64,000 nucleotides of DNA from Leifsonia xyli. GTDB lineage: Bacteria > Actinomycetota > Actinomycetes > Actinomycetales > Microbacteriaceae. Shown here piece after piece: positions 42,338-50,792 of the stretch. The stretch spans positions 488,258 to 552,257 of the forward strand of contig QFQR01000003.1 of the NCBI GenBank assembly GCA_003243275.1, written 5' to 3'. Position 1 is the stretch's first letter; the number at the start of each line of letters is the position of its first letter. Made by a program: the position numbers and the translations under genes. The notes beneath the pieces were generated by a model that was not told where the DNA came from, made no database searches, and saw nothing but the letters and a program-made list of their open reading frames with translations.

Positions 42338-42981
42338 GTGAGCCCCTTCGCGACGGCGCTGGCGAGTTGTTCGAATGCCGTCTCGTCGGCGGTTCCGGCG
42401 AGCACGATCGTGGTGGTGCCGGAGACGGTCACGAGCGCGTACGCGACATTTCCCGGGTCGTCCACGTCTCGACGGTCGTAGATCGTCCAGTCGGAACCAC
42501 CGATCCGGACTGTCGCGCCCGACTTCGCGCCGCGCACCTGGGCGCTGATCCAGCTCGGATTGGCGTCCTGGGTCTGCACGAGCGCGATGTACTGGTCGTT
42601 CGGGGTCACGAGCCCGATACGCCACGACGCGACGTCGCCCGAGTTGTCGAGCCAGGCGCGGTTGGCCTGCCAGCTGTCCGGTAGCTCGGGGGCGACGAGA
42701 GCGTTGTCGAAGGAGGATTGCGCCGCGGCGGTCTCTGCCCGGAAGTCGACCGGATCGATGCGTGAACCGGTGTCGACGAGACCCACGGTCCAGACGATGG
42801 CGATGGCGGCCAACGCGGAGACGACGGTCGCGATCGCGAGGTTGAGCACGGTCTGGTTGCTGCGTCGCCTGGCGCTCGAAGCCGACTTGCGTTCGGCCGT
42901 CTCCTGGGGCGTCTCGGCACGACCGAGCTCGGCGACGATGGGGCGCCCGGACTCGTCGACCCCGCTCGAGCGTGGGCTCAT
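42334..42981 (-). CDS. DUF4245 domain membrane protein
   Basis: The 215-residue protein has a polar N-terminus, one TM helix at about 47-68 (LNLAIATVVSALAAIAIVWTVGLV) and an extracytoplasmic domain with PELPDSWQANRAWLDN and the GSDWTIYDRRDVDDPGNVAYALVTVSGTTTIVLAGTADETAFEQLA segment that marks DUF4245. Function unknown. It overlaps xseB upstream and the carbonic anhydrase downstream, four bases each. Confidence 0.9.
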   Translation of the reverse strand: MSPRSSGVDESGRPIVAELGRAETPQETAERKSASSARRRSNQTVLNLAIATVVSALAAIAIVWTVGLVDTGSRIDPVDFRAETAAAQSSFDNALVAPELPDSWQANRAWLDNSGDVASWRIGLVTPNDQYIALVQTQDANPSWISAQVRGAKSGATVRIGGSDWTIYDRRDVDDPGNVAYALVTVSGTTTIVLAGTADETAFEQLASAVAKGLT

Positions 42982-43199
42982 GATTCCTCGGCCACGGCGC
43001 GAGCCGCGTCGAGGCGTTCCTTCGCTCCCACGAGCCACTCTTCGCAACGTCGCGCGAGGGCCTCACCGCGCTCCCACAGCGCGAGGGACTCCTCCAGGGT
43101 TGCGGCACCCTGTTCGAGCTTCGACACCACCAGCACGAGTTCGTCGCGTGCCTCCTCGTAGCTGAGGGCTGCGACGTCTGCGGGGGTGGCGTCGGTCAT
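42978..43199 (-). CDS. xseB: Exodeoxyribonuclease VII small subunit
   Basis: The 73-residue helical protein (LSYEEARDELVLVVSKLEQGAATLEESLALWERGEALARRCEEWLVGAKERLD) matches XseB, which pairs with XseA to degrade single-stranded DNA. Both normally sit side by side; here xseA is at 45989-47191, 2.8 kb upstream in the direction of transcription. ATG 43199 is used because the sequence before it in this frame does not belong to the family. It overlaps DUF4245 by four bases. Confidence 0.93.
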   Translation of the reverse strand: MTDATPADVAALSYEEARDELVLVVSKLEQGAATLEESLALWERGEALARRCEEWLVGAKERLDAARAVAEES

Positions 43200-43209
43200 G
43201 GCATCCAGT

Positions 43210-44367
43210 CTAGGACGTCTTGCCGCTTCGCCCCCCGGCTGTGCTGCTGATCGCCGCCGCGATCCGTTCCGCATCGATCCGCAGTTCGCGGAACATGCCG
43301 CTGATCGGGTTGGTGTATCCGGTGAAGTGGAGGCCGGGCGCACCGGGTGAGGTCCGTGGTCCGTGAATGCGGGGCAGCCCGCGCGCATCGAGTACGCCGA
43401 GCTCGCCGACGAGCGGTTCGAGCCCGCGGCGATATCCGGTGGCGGCGATGATCGCGTCGGGGGTCAACCGCGAGCCGTCGGCGAGCACCACGGCACCGTC
43501 CTCATCGAACGACTCCACGGCGGCGACCGGCTCGATCCGCCGCGCCTGCACGCCGGCGATCAGGCCGACATCCTGCAGGGGAACGGAGCCCTCGAGCACC
43601 CGGGAGTAGAGCCCGGTCGTCGGTCGGGGGAGGCCGTAGGCCGACAGATCGGGCACCTCGAGGCGGGAGGTGATGGCGGCGATGCGGTCGACCAGACGCA
43701 CCGGGAGGCGCCGCACGAGGATGCCGGTGCCCTGCGCGGGCCAGCCGAGGTTGGAGCGCCGCACGATGTGCGGGGGAGTGCGGATCGCGAGCCGCACTCG
43801 GGAGGCGCCGCCCTCGGTGAGGTCGACCGCGATCTCCGCACCGGTGTTCCCGGCTCCGACCACGAGCACGTCCGCGCCGCGGAACGGGGCTGCGTTCCGG
43901 TAGTTCGAGGCGTGCACGAGCTTGCCCCGGAAGCGCTCGACGCCCGGCCATTTCGGGGGCACAGGGGTGTGGTTGTAGCCCGTGGCGACGACCACGGTCG
44001 GCGCGCGGAACTGCTCGCCCGAGGCGGTCTCGACGCGCCAGCCGCCGTCATCCGCCCGGGTGACGCGGGTGACCGCGACGCCCGTGCGCACCTCGATCCG
44101 GTGGTGCGCGGCGTACTGCTCCAGATACGCGACGACATCCGCGCGGGCCACCCAGCGGCCGAAGCGGCGGGGGATCGGGAGCCCCGGCAGCCCCGACCAG
44201 CGACGCGTCGTGTGCAGGTGCAGGCGCTCGTAGTGGCGCCGCCAGGAGGCGCCCACGTCATCCGCGCGTTCCAGTACGAGGGCGGGGATGCCGCGTCGTC
44301 TGAGCGAGGCGGCGACGGCGAGGCCCGCGGGCCCGACGCCGATGACGAGCACGGAAGAAGACGGCAT
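43210..44367 (-). CDS. Flavin-containing monooxygenase (CzcO/YUCCA-like)
   Basis: The 385-residue enzyme has an FAD motif GVGPAGLAVAASLRRRG at the N-terminus, the WRRHYERLHLHTTR segment, the ATGYNHTPVPPKWPG region and a NADPH motif VVGAGNTGAEIAVDL near 180, plus DAIIAATGYRRGLEPLVGELGVLD. This places it in the NAD(P)/FAD monooxygenase group annotated as CzcO-like or YUCCA-like. It would hydroxylate a soft nucleophile or a ketone; the substrate is unknown. It lies between xseB and xseA with a divergent glycosyltransferase gene, so it is probably an insertion in the ancestral xseAB locus. Confidence 0.88.
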   Translation of the reverse strand: MPSSSVLVIGVGPAGLAVAASLRRRGIPALVLERADDVGASWRRHYERLHLHTTRRWSGLPGLPIPRRFGRWVARADVVAYLEQYAAHHRIEVRTGVAVTRVTRADDGGWRVETASGEQFRAPTVVVATGYNHTPVPPKWPGVERFRGKLVHASNYRNAAPFRGADVLVVGAGNTGAEIAVDLTEGGASRVRLAIRTPPHIVRRSNLGWPAQGTGILVRRLPVRLVDRIAAITSRLEVPDLSAYGLPRPTTGLYSRVLEGSVPLQDVGLIAGVQARRIEPVAAVESFDEDGAVVLADGSRLTPDAIIAATGYRRGLEPLVGELGVLDARGLPRIHGPRTSPGAPGLHFTGYTNPISGMFRELRIDAERIAAAISSTAGGRSGKTS

Positions 44368-44546
44368 GCCCCTTCTTATCGCATCGGGCCCCCGCGGTCA
44401 GCGGGCGCTCGCCGGGCGGTGCGCGGGATGCGCATCGGGGGATGTCCGGATGCCGACCTCCGCGCGGCTCGGGGGAGACCCGGAGAGCACCCCGGGATCG
44501 CGCCGGAAGGCTCTTGAAAGACCGCGTGCGCTGGTGAGGTGAGTGC

Positions 44547-46103
44547 ATGCACACTCCTCGCGCTCGTCGGTCCTCGACGCTGTGGGCGGCCCGCTGGGCC
44601 GTCGTTCTGTCGGTTCCCCTCGTCGGTGCCGCTGTGCTCATCGCGACCGCCGTTCCGCGCGAGCCGCTCGTGCTCGTGGCGACCGCCGCGCTCGCGCTCG
44701 GGTCGGCGCCCGTGTGGGCCTCGGCGCTCAACCAGCTCGCGCTCGCCGTGCGCGCGGTGGCGCGCCCTCGCATCCGTGCCGACCGGATCCAGGGGCCGGA
44801 CGCCCGCCGCATCGCGGTGGTCATGTGCGTCGCCGACGACTTCGACGCGGAGCGGGCCCGGGACTGTCTGCGGCAGGACGTGCCCGTCGAGTTCCTGCTG
44901 CTCGACGACTCCGCCACGGCGGCTGGGCGTGCCGCGGTCGATCGCTTCGCGGCCAGGCACCCCACCCGTGTCGTCCGACGTGCCGACCGGACCGGTTTCA
45001 AGGGCGGCAACCTCAGCCACGCGCTCGCGGTGGCCCCCGACGCGCCCGGCCTCTGGCTGCTCGTCGACAGCGATCAGAGCCTGCCGGTCGATGCAGCGCG
45101 CCGCTTGCGCGAGCGGATGCTGCCCGGGGTCGCGATCGCCCAGGGCCGCCCCGTGCCGCGCCCCGGCAGCACCTGGTTCGCGCGACTGCTCGAAGGACTC
45201 CTCGCGACCCACCTCGACGTCGCTCAGCGAGGACGCAGCGCGCCCTGGTTCCTCGGCCGGGTCGCGATGCTCGATGCGGACGCCGTGCGCGCGGTCGGCG
45301 GCGTGCCCGGTCAGGTGATGGAGGACATCGCGCTGACGCTCGAACTCCGGCGCGCGGGATTCCGTGTCGTCGACGTGCCGGAGCTGCGCGGCGAGGAGGA
45401 AGCGCCCGTGGACCTGCGGGCCTTCCGGGTGCAGCAGCTCAAGTTCCTCGCGGGCGCGGTGGAGCTGCTGCGCCGTTCCGGAACCCGGATCGCGCGGGCG
45501 CCGATCCCGCTCGCCGAACGTCTCGAACTGCTGCTCGGGCACCTGTTGGTGCCCGCCGCCGTGCTGGGCGGTGCGCTGGCGCTGGTCGGGGTGGGGGTGC
45601 TCGCGACGCTTCACGCGATGCCCCCGGGGGCCGCGCTCGCCGGCTTGCTCGCGGGGCTCGCACCGTTCGTGCCGGAGCTGACGCGTCTCATCCGGCGGCG
45701 TCGGCCCCTCGCCGCGCTCGGCGTGGCAGTGGTGCTTCCGGCCCTCTACGGCACGCTGCTCGTCGCGGCCGTCTCGACCGTGCTCCGCCTGCTCGCGGGC
45801 GCGCCCGCCGTCTTCCGGGTCACGCCGAAGGCGGCCTCGACGTCGGGGCTCGCGCTCACGATCACCCGCTACCGCCTGGAGCTGGCGACCGCCGCCCTCG
45901 GCCTCGCGCTTCTTCCGCTCGCCCCGGCCTTCGCCCCCCCGCTCGCCGCTCCCGCGGTGGGGAGTCTTGCGTTCGAGCTCGTGCGCGGCTACTCCGCGAC
46001 GACCTCGAACTCGCCGCGCGCGACGCGCACCCGCATCCGCGCTCCACGGCTCACCTCCGCGGCATCCCGCACGACGGCGTCGCCCGCGCGCACGACGGCG
46101 TAG
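44547..46103 (+). CDS. Membrane glycosyltransferase, GT2 family, with a read-through C-terminus
   Basis: The protein has TM helices near 17-34 and 38-60, a GT-A domain with ADDFD (96-100), LDDSA (119-123), the DxD-like VDSDQS (173-178), MEDIALTLEL (259-268) and a QxxKF motif (QQLKF, 296-300), then four to five TM helices. This resembles processive GT2 enzymes of the cellulose/hyaluronan synthase type. The last 38 residues (from about 481) are a Ser/Thr/Arg/Pro-rich stretch that is antisense to the end of xseA, so the gene probably lost its native stop. It is on the plus strand, divergent from the monooxygenase. Confidence 0.82.
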   Translation: MHTPRARRSSTLWAARWAVVLSVPLVGAAVLIATAVPREPLVLVATAALALGSAPVWASALNQLALAVRAVARPRIRADRIQGPDARRIAVVMCVADDFDAERARDCLRQDVPVEFLLLDDSATAAGRAAVDRFAARHPTRVVRRADRTGFKGGNLSHALAVAPDAPGLWLLVDSDQSLPVDAARRLRERMLPGVAIAQGRPVPRPGSTWFARLLEGLLATHLDVAQRGRSAPWFLGRVAMLDADAVRAVGGVPGQVMEDIALTLELRRAGFRVVDVPELRGEEEAPVDLRAFRVQQLKFLAGAVELLRRSGTRIARAPIPLAERLELLLGHLLVPAAVLGGALALVGVGVLATLHAMPPGAALAGLLAGLAPFVPELTRLIRRRRPLAALGVAVVLPALYGTLLVAAVSTVLRLLAGAPAVFRVTPKAASTSGLALTITRYRLELATAALGLALLPLAPAFAPPLAAPAVGSLAFELVRGYSATTSNSPRATRTRIRAPRLTSAASRTTASPARTTA

Positions 46104-47191
46104 CCGCGGTCGAGCGTGCGCTGCGGCGAGAGGGCGCGCAGCTCGGCGACGAGCCGGTGCACGGAGGTCTGCTCCCGCTCGAGCCGCAGTTGCATGAGCT
46201 GCGAGCCGCGGTCGACGAGGCGGATGAGGTCTTCCGCACGGGACTGCACCATGACGCCCGGCTCGGCGAGCACGGGGCGGGTGCGGATGCTGGTGAGCTT
46301 GTCGATCTCACCCGTCACGAGAGCCGTGATGCGGCCGGTGATGCGGGCACGCGACTGCGCCACGAGCGCGAACTCCTCGGCGACGTCGGGCACGACGCGC
46401 TTGGCGGCATCGGTCGGAGTCGAGGCGCGCAGGTCGGCGACGAGGTCGAGCAGCGGGCTGTCGGCCTCGTGGCCGATCGCCGAGACGAGCGGCGTCTCAC
46501 AGGCAGCGGCCGCCCGCACGAGCTGCTCGTCGCTGAAGACCAGGAGGTGCTGGAAGTCGCCGCCCCCGCGGGCGACGATGATGACGTCGACCTCGGGGTC
46601 GGCGTCGAGCGCCCGGATCGACTCCGTCACCTCGCGCGCGGCTCGGTCGCCCTGAACGGCCGCGTGCCGCACACGGAACGCCACCTGTGGCCAGCGCAAC
46701 TGGGCGTTGCGCAGCACGTCCTTCTCGGCATCCGAGTCTTTGCCGGTGACGAGTCCGATGCACTGGGGGAGGAACGGCAGCGGCTTCTTGCGAGCGGCGT
46801 CGAACAGCCCCTCGGACGCCAGGGTGCGCTTGAGGCGTTCGAGTTGGGCGAGCAGGTCGCCGAGCCCTGCGTGCCGCAACTCGGAGGCCACCATCGAGAG
46901 GGTGCCGCCTCGCAGCCAGTAGTCGGGTTTGACCCGCACGATGACCCGGTCGCCCTGCGCGAACTGCTCGGTGAGGCGCTGCAGCGTCGATCCCCACACG
47001 GTGAGAGAGACGGTCGCGTCCTGTTCGAGATCTTTGAGCTTGGCGTAGACGGAGCCGCGCGCGACGTTCCACTGGGTGAGTTCGCCCTCGACCCACACCG
47101 AGCCGAGCCGGTCGATGTAGTCCTTGATCTTGTGGGACAGGGTCGCGACGGGCCACGGATTCTCGGCGCTCGGCCCCTCGGTCTCGGTCAC
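45989..47191 (-). CDS. xseA: Exodeoxyribonuclease VII large subunit
   Basis: The 400 residues have the N-terminal OB fold (IDRLGSVWVEGELTQWNVARGSVYAKLKDLEQDATVSLTVWGS), the nuclease domain with LPQCIGLVTGKDSDAEKDVLRN and VDVIIVARGGGDFQHLLVFSDEQLVRAAAACETPLVSAIGHEADSPLLDLVADLRASTPTDAA, and a C-terminal coiled coil ending GYAVVRAGDAVVRDAAEV...FEVVAE. Length is near the usual 400-450. Its 3' end overlaps the convergent glycosyltransferase frame by 115 bp. Divergent from ispH by 41 bp. Confidence 0.95.
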   Translation of the reverse strand: MTETEGPSAENPWPVATLSHKIKDYIDRLGSVWVEGELTQWNVARGSVYAKLKDLEQDATVSLTVWGSTLQRLTEQFAQGDRVIVRVKPDYWLRGGTLSMVASELRHAGLGDLLAQLERLKRTLASEGLFDAARKKPLPFLPQCIGLVTGKDSDAEKDVLRNAQLRWPQVAFRVRHAAVQGDRAAREVTESIRALDADPEVDVIIVARGGGDFQHLLVFSDEQLVRAAAACETPLVSAIGHEADSPLLDLVADLRASTPTDAAKRVVPDVAEEFALVAQSRARITGRITALVTGEIDKLTSIRTRPVLAEPGVMVQSRAEDLIRLVDRGSQLMQLRLEREQTSVHRLVAELRALSPQRTLDRGYAVVRAGDAVVRDAAEVSRGARMRVRVARGEFEVVAE

Positions 47192-47232
47192 GCGCCCAGG
47201 CTATGCGATGCCGCGGACTCTAGACTCGCAGG

Positions 47233-48309
47233 ATGAGCGGGATCACGAACGGGGTGCTGGGCACCCCCCTCGAGACCCCGCGCATCCCCGCCGTGCGCGG
47301 GCGGCTGCGGGACGAGCCCGTCGGTCGGCCCAAGCGCGTGCTGCTCGCGGCCCCACGCGGATACTGCGCCGGCGTCGACCGCGCCGTCGTCGCCGTCGAG
47401 CGGGCGATCGAGAACTTCGGTGCACCCGTGTACGTGCGCAAGCAGATCGTGCACAACGTGCACGTCGTCTCGGAGCTCGAACGTCGCGGTGCGATCTTCG
47501 TCGACGAGGTCGATGAGGTGCCCACCGGATCCCACCTCGTCTTCAGCGCCCACGGCGTCTCACCCATGGTCGTGCAGGCCGCCGAGAACCGCGAGCTGCT
47601 CGCCATCGACGCCACCTGCCCCCTCGTCACCAAGGTGCATCGGGAGGCCACCCGCTTCTCCAAGCAGGGACTGCAGATCCTGCTCATCGGCCACGCCGGC
47701 CACGAGGAGGTCGAGGGCACGATGGGGCACGCGCCTGAGCGCACGATCCTCGTGAACAGCCCCGACGATGCCGACCGGATCGAGGTGGACGACCCCGAGA
47801 ACCTGGTCTGGATCTCGCAGACCACGCTCTCCGTCGACGAGACGATGGAGACCGTGCGACGGCTGCGCGAGCGCTTCCCGAAGCTGCAGGATCCCCCCTC
47901 CGACGACATCTGCTACGCCACCCAGAACCGTCAGGTGGCGATCAAGAAGGTCGCACCGGATGCCGACCTCGTCATCGTCGTCGGCTCCGCCAACTCCTCC
48001 AACAGCGTGCGCCTCGTCGAGGTGGCGCTCGAGCACGGCGCGAAGGCGGCCCACCGCATCGACTACGCAAGCGAGATCCGCCAGGAGTGGTTCGACGGGG
48101 TCGCCACGGTCGGGGTGTCGAGCGGTGCGTCCGTTCCCGAGGTGCTCGTGGAGGAGGTGCTCGCCGACCTCGCGGATGCCGGTTACCGTGATGTCGCAGA
48201 GGTTCGCACGGCCGAGGAGGATCTCATGTTCTCACTGCCCAAGGAACTCCGGCGAGACGCATCCGGTGCCACGGATTCCCGGGCGCTGGGGGGACGCGCC
48301 CGCGGCTGA
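47233..48309 (+). CDS. ispH: 4-Hydroxy-3-methylbut-2-enyl diphosphate reductase
   Basis: Last enzyme of the MEP isoprenoid pathway; makes IPP and DMAPP. The 358 residues carry the three [4Fe-4S] cysteines: Cys45 (PRGYCAGVDRA), Cys129 (DATCPLVTKVH) and Cys227 (DDICYATQNRQ). The active-site loops VHNVHVVSELE, SAHGVSP, SQTTLSVDET and GSANSSNSVRLVE are present. An N-terminal extension of about 30 residues and a polar C-terminal tail are actinobacterial traits. It is adjacent and divergent to xseA, a conserved layout. Confidence 0.96.
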   Translation: MSGITNGVLGTPLETPRIPAVRGRLRDEPVGRPKRVLLAAPRGYCAGVDRAVVAVERAIENFGAPVYVRKQIVHNVHVVSELERRGAIFVDEVDEVPTGSHLVFSAHGVSPMVVQAAENRELLAIDATCPLVTKVHREATRFSKQGLQILLIGHAGHEEVEGTMGHAPERTILVNSPDDADRIEVDDPENLVWISQTTLSVDETMETVRRLRERFPKLQDPPSDDICYATQNRQVAIKKVAPDADLVIVVGSANSSNSVRLVEVALEHGAKAAHRIDYASEIRQEWFDGVATVGVSSGASVPEVLVEEVLADLADAGYRDVAEVRTAEEDLMFSLPKELRRDASGATDSRALGGRARG

Positions 48310-48363
48310 CGCCCGAGCCGGGCGGTGATCGGCAAGAATCGGCGGGATGGCGAGGAGGCCCGG

Positions 48364-49605
48364 ATGCGCGTGACATTGCTGCCGCGCGAGGCTGCGGCTC
48401 GCGTCATCACCCGAGCTCTCGCGACTCTCGCCTGGGCGGCCGGGCTGACGATCCTCATCCTCGCGATTCCGGTACTCGTCGAAACCCTCGTGCGCGCCGA
48501 GCGTGCCTCGGCGATCCCGCTGCCGCTGGCCATGCTCGTGGTGATCGCCGCGGGCATCGTGGTGGCGCTGAGGTGGATGACGCCGCCGGTGGTGATCGGC
48601 TATCTGGTGCTGGGCAGCGTGGCGGCGATCGTCTACGAGGTCGCACTCATCGTCGCCGAACCTGAGCTGCTGGAGCATGAGCTCTTTCTCGTCAACCGCC
48701 CGACACTGGCTCTCGTCACGATCGGTGTGGCGTCGTCCTCGATCTTCGGCGCCATCGCCTGGAGCGTGGTCGGGTTCGCCGTCGCGAATGCCGTCGCGGT
48801 GACGGTCGCTCTGATCACCGGGACGGCGTTTCGGCCGGGCATCGGGCCGGCCGTGGTGCTGCTCGTGTCGATCGTGCTCAACCTGACGCTCTTCACCATC
48901 CAGGCGCGTCAGCGTCGCCGGATCCCGCGGTTCGAGGAGCTCGAGCTCGCCACCCGCCGCCGCGCGGCGAGCGCCGACCTCGCCCGGCGCACGACGGCGA
49001 TCGTGCACGACACCGTGCTCAACGACTTGGCCGTGGTCATGAACGCACCCGAGGTGCTCGACGAGCGCATCCGCACGCACCTCCTCGAAGATCTCGACAC
49101 CCTCGAGGGCGGTGCCTGGATGCGCACCACGCAGAAAGTCGCGGCGCTCGACGAGTCGCAGGCGATGATCCGCAACGAGCTCTCGCGCATCGCGAGCGAG
49201 TTCCGCTGGCGAGGTCTGACCGTGAACGTCACGGGAGTCACGAACGGTGTCTACATCTTCGACCCGATCGCCGGAGAGGCGTTGATCGGCGCGCTTCGCG
49301 CGGTCTTCGAGAACGTGTTGCGCCACTCCGGTGCGTCGAGCGCCAACGTCGAGCTCGTGTACTCGGATTCCGAGGTCATCTTCATGGTGTCCGACGAGGG
49401 GGTCGGGTTCGATGTGGACGCCGTCGATCCGAATCGGCTCGGGATCCGCGGCTCGATCGTCGAGCGCATGACGGCGGCCGGTGGCTGGGCGCGCATCTGG
49501 TCGTCACCCGGCGCGGGTTCGACGGTGCTGCTGGGCGTTCCCGTGGCCGAGGTGCGCGATCACGGCGAACCGTCCGACCACCAGAAGGCCGACTATGCCG
49601 ACTAG
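48364..49605 (+). CDS. Sensor histidine kinase (HisKA_3/HATPase_c), orphan
   Basis: The 413 residues have six or so TM helices (about 10-165), a dimerisation and phosphoacceptor helix ADLARRTTAIVHDTVLNDLAVVMN with the HD pair of NarL-type kinases, and an HATPase domain (N box ENVLRHSGASSANVEL, G1 DEGVGFD, G2 GAGSTVLLGVP). ATG 48364 follows GAGGAGG; a GTG 13 codons upstream is an alternative. The next gene overlaps by 11 bases and no response regulator is found on either side, so the partner must be encoded elsewhere. Confidence 0.85.
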   Translation: MRVTLLPREAAARVITRALATLAWAAGLTILILAIPVLVETLVRAERASAIPLPLAMLVVIAAGIVVALRWMTPPVVIGYLVLGSVAAIVYEVALIVAEPELLEHELFLVNRPTLALVTIGVASSSIFGAIAWSVVGFAVANAVAVTVALITGTAFRPGIGPAVVLLVSIVLNLTLFTIQARQRRRIPRFEELELATRRRAASADLARRTTAIVHDTVLNDLAVVMNAPEVLDERIRTHLLEDLDTLEGGAWMRTTQKVAALDESQAMIRNELSRIASEFRWRGLTVNVTGVTNGVYIFDPIAGEALIGALRAVFENVLRHSGASSANVELVYSDSEVIFMVSDEGVGFDVDAVDPNRLGIRGSIVERMTAAGGWARIWSSPGAGSTVLLGVPVAEVRDHGEPSDHQKADYAD

Positions 49606-50737
49606 AGCCTCGAGCGCGCTGCGGCTTGCTGCGCGCGATGTCGACCCGATGAGCTGGTTCACCGGCCCCTACGTGCCGCTCGTGTTCTCGGTGTTCATCG
49701 CGCTCTACGGCGGACTCGGCGTGACCCTGACGTGGAACCAGAGCCAGCAGCCGGGGTTGCAACTCGCGGGGGTCGCCCTCTGCGCGGCAGCCTGTCTGGT
49801 GCTCCAGGTGCTCACGTCCTTGCGCAACCGCCTCGACTGGCCGCTGGCCGCAGTCGTGGTCGTCATGGGGGGTGCGGGGCTCCTCGTCTCGGCGGTCGGG
49901 TTCTCCGAGTCGACGTTCGCGATCGAACCCTGGTGGGCGCCGTTCTGCTTCGCCCTGGCTCTGTCGTCGCTCGCACCGTACCTGGCGACGTGGCACCTGC
50001 TCTCCTGGGGGCTGTTGTCCCTCGTCACGATCGTCCCGGCGACCTTCGTGATCATCGCCCCCGCTGTTCCCGACTGGGGCCCGGTATCGCTGTTCCTGCT
50101 GATCGCGTATCCGCCGGCCGTCGCGGTCGCGACCACGGCGGCGTTCTCGTCGAGCGTCGTGCAGCAGATGCTGCCGATCGTCGACAACCGATCCCACGAG
50201 GTCGTCTCCGAGGTGTTCGAACCCGACCCGGAAGACGAAGACGCCGAGCGTGCGACGCTCGCCCAGTACACGGCCCGTGCAGTGCCGTTCCTGCGGACCA
50301 TCGCGGAGCGCGGCACGGTGACGGCCAGCGACCGCGCACTTGCGGGAGAGATCGCGAGGTACCTGCGCGACGACCTGGTCTCTCGCACCGACCTCGCCTG
50401 GCTCGGCCTCCGCGCCGAGGACACCCGGGTGGTGGTCGTCGACCCGGAGCATCGCGTGCAGTCGATGCGCGCGGGGCAACGTGCCGCCATCCGCGACCTG
50501 GTGCGCGCCGTGCTCGACGAACCCTCCACGGATGCCACCACGATCTACATGGAGCTGCGCCCGCAGAGCGACGGATCGACGGCCGTGGCGATGACCCTCG
50601 ACGCGGATCTGCCCGAGGGGCGGCGGGTGCGTCACATCGCGCCCTACTACTTCAATCTGCGGGGTGCGATGCGCGATGTGAAACTCGGGCGGGATCGCCT
50701 CTCGTTCCGAGTGCCCCCGGCCGGATCGCCGAGATGA
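49595..50737 (+). CDS. Membrane protein paired with the orphan histidine kinase
   Basis: The 380 residues have about six TM helices (28-175) and a cytosolic C-terminal domain of about 190 residues (VVQQMLPIVDNRSHEVVSEVFEPDPEDEDAERATLAQYTARAVPFLRTIAERGTVTASDRALAGEIARYLRDDLVSRTDLAWL...). The soluble part looks like a degenerate histidine-kinase-like module in which I see neither a phosphoacceptor His-Asp pair nor clear N and G boxes. Overlap with the kinase gene suggests they work together, perhaps as a heteromeric sensor. Function not known. Confidence 0.75.
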   Translation: MPTRASSALRLAARDVDPMSWFTGPYVPLVFSVFIALYGGLGVTLTWNQSQQPGLQLAGVALCAAACLVLQVLTSLRNRLDWPLAAVVVVMGGAGLLVSAVGFSESTFAIEPWWAPFCFALALSSLAPYLATWHLLSWGLLSLVTIVPATFVIIAPAVPDWGPVSLFLLIAYPPAVAVATTAAFSSSVVQQMLPIVDNRSHEVVSEVFEPDPEDEDAERATLAQYTARAVPFLRTIAERGTVTASDRALAGEIARYLRDDLVSRTDLAWLGLRAEDTRVVVVDPEHRVQSMRAGQRAAIRDLVRAVLDEPSTDATTIYMELRPQSDGSTAVAMTLDADLPEGRRVRHIAPYYFNLRGAMRDVKLGRDRLSFRVPPAGSPR

Positions 50738-50738
50738 T

Positions 50739-50774
50739 CGAGGGGCGCGCCGGCCTGTGGCGGCGCACCCCTCG
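50739..50774. terminator. Bidirectional hairpin between convergent genes
   Basis: CGAGGGG-c-GCGCCG-gcctgtgg-CGGCGC-a-CCCCTCG. A strong stem between the end of the membrane protein gene (50737) and the end of fba (50793). No T-run on either strand. Confidence 0.65.
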
Positions 50775-50792
50775 GTGTCGGTGTTCTCGCTG

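Noticed and set aside
43200..43388. Longer xseB start upstream of ATG 43199
   Set aside because: The extra 63 residues are antisense to the monooxygenase and do not belong to the XseB family, which is about 70-80 residues long.
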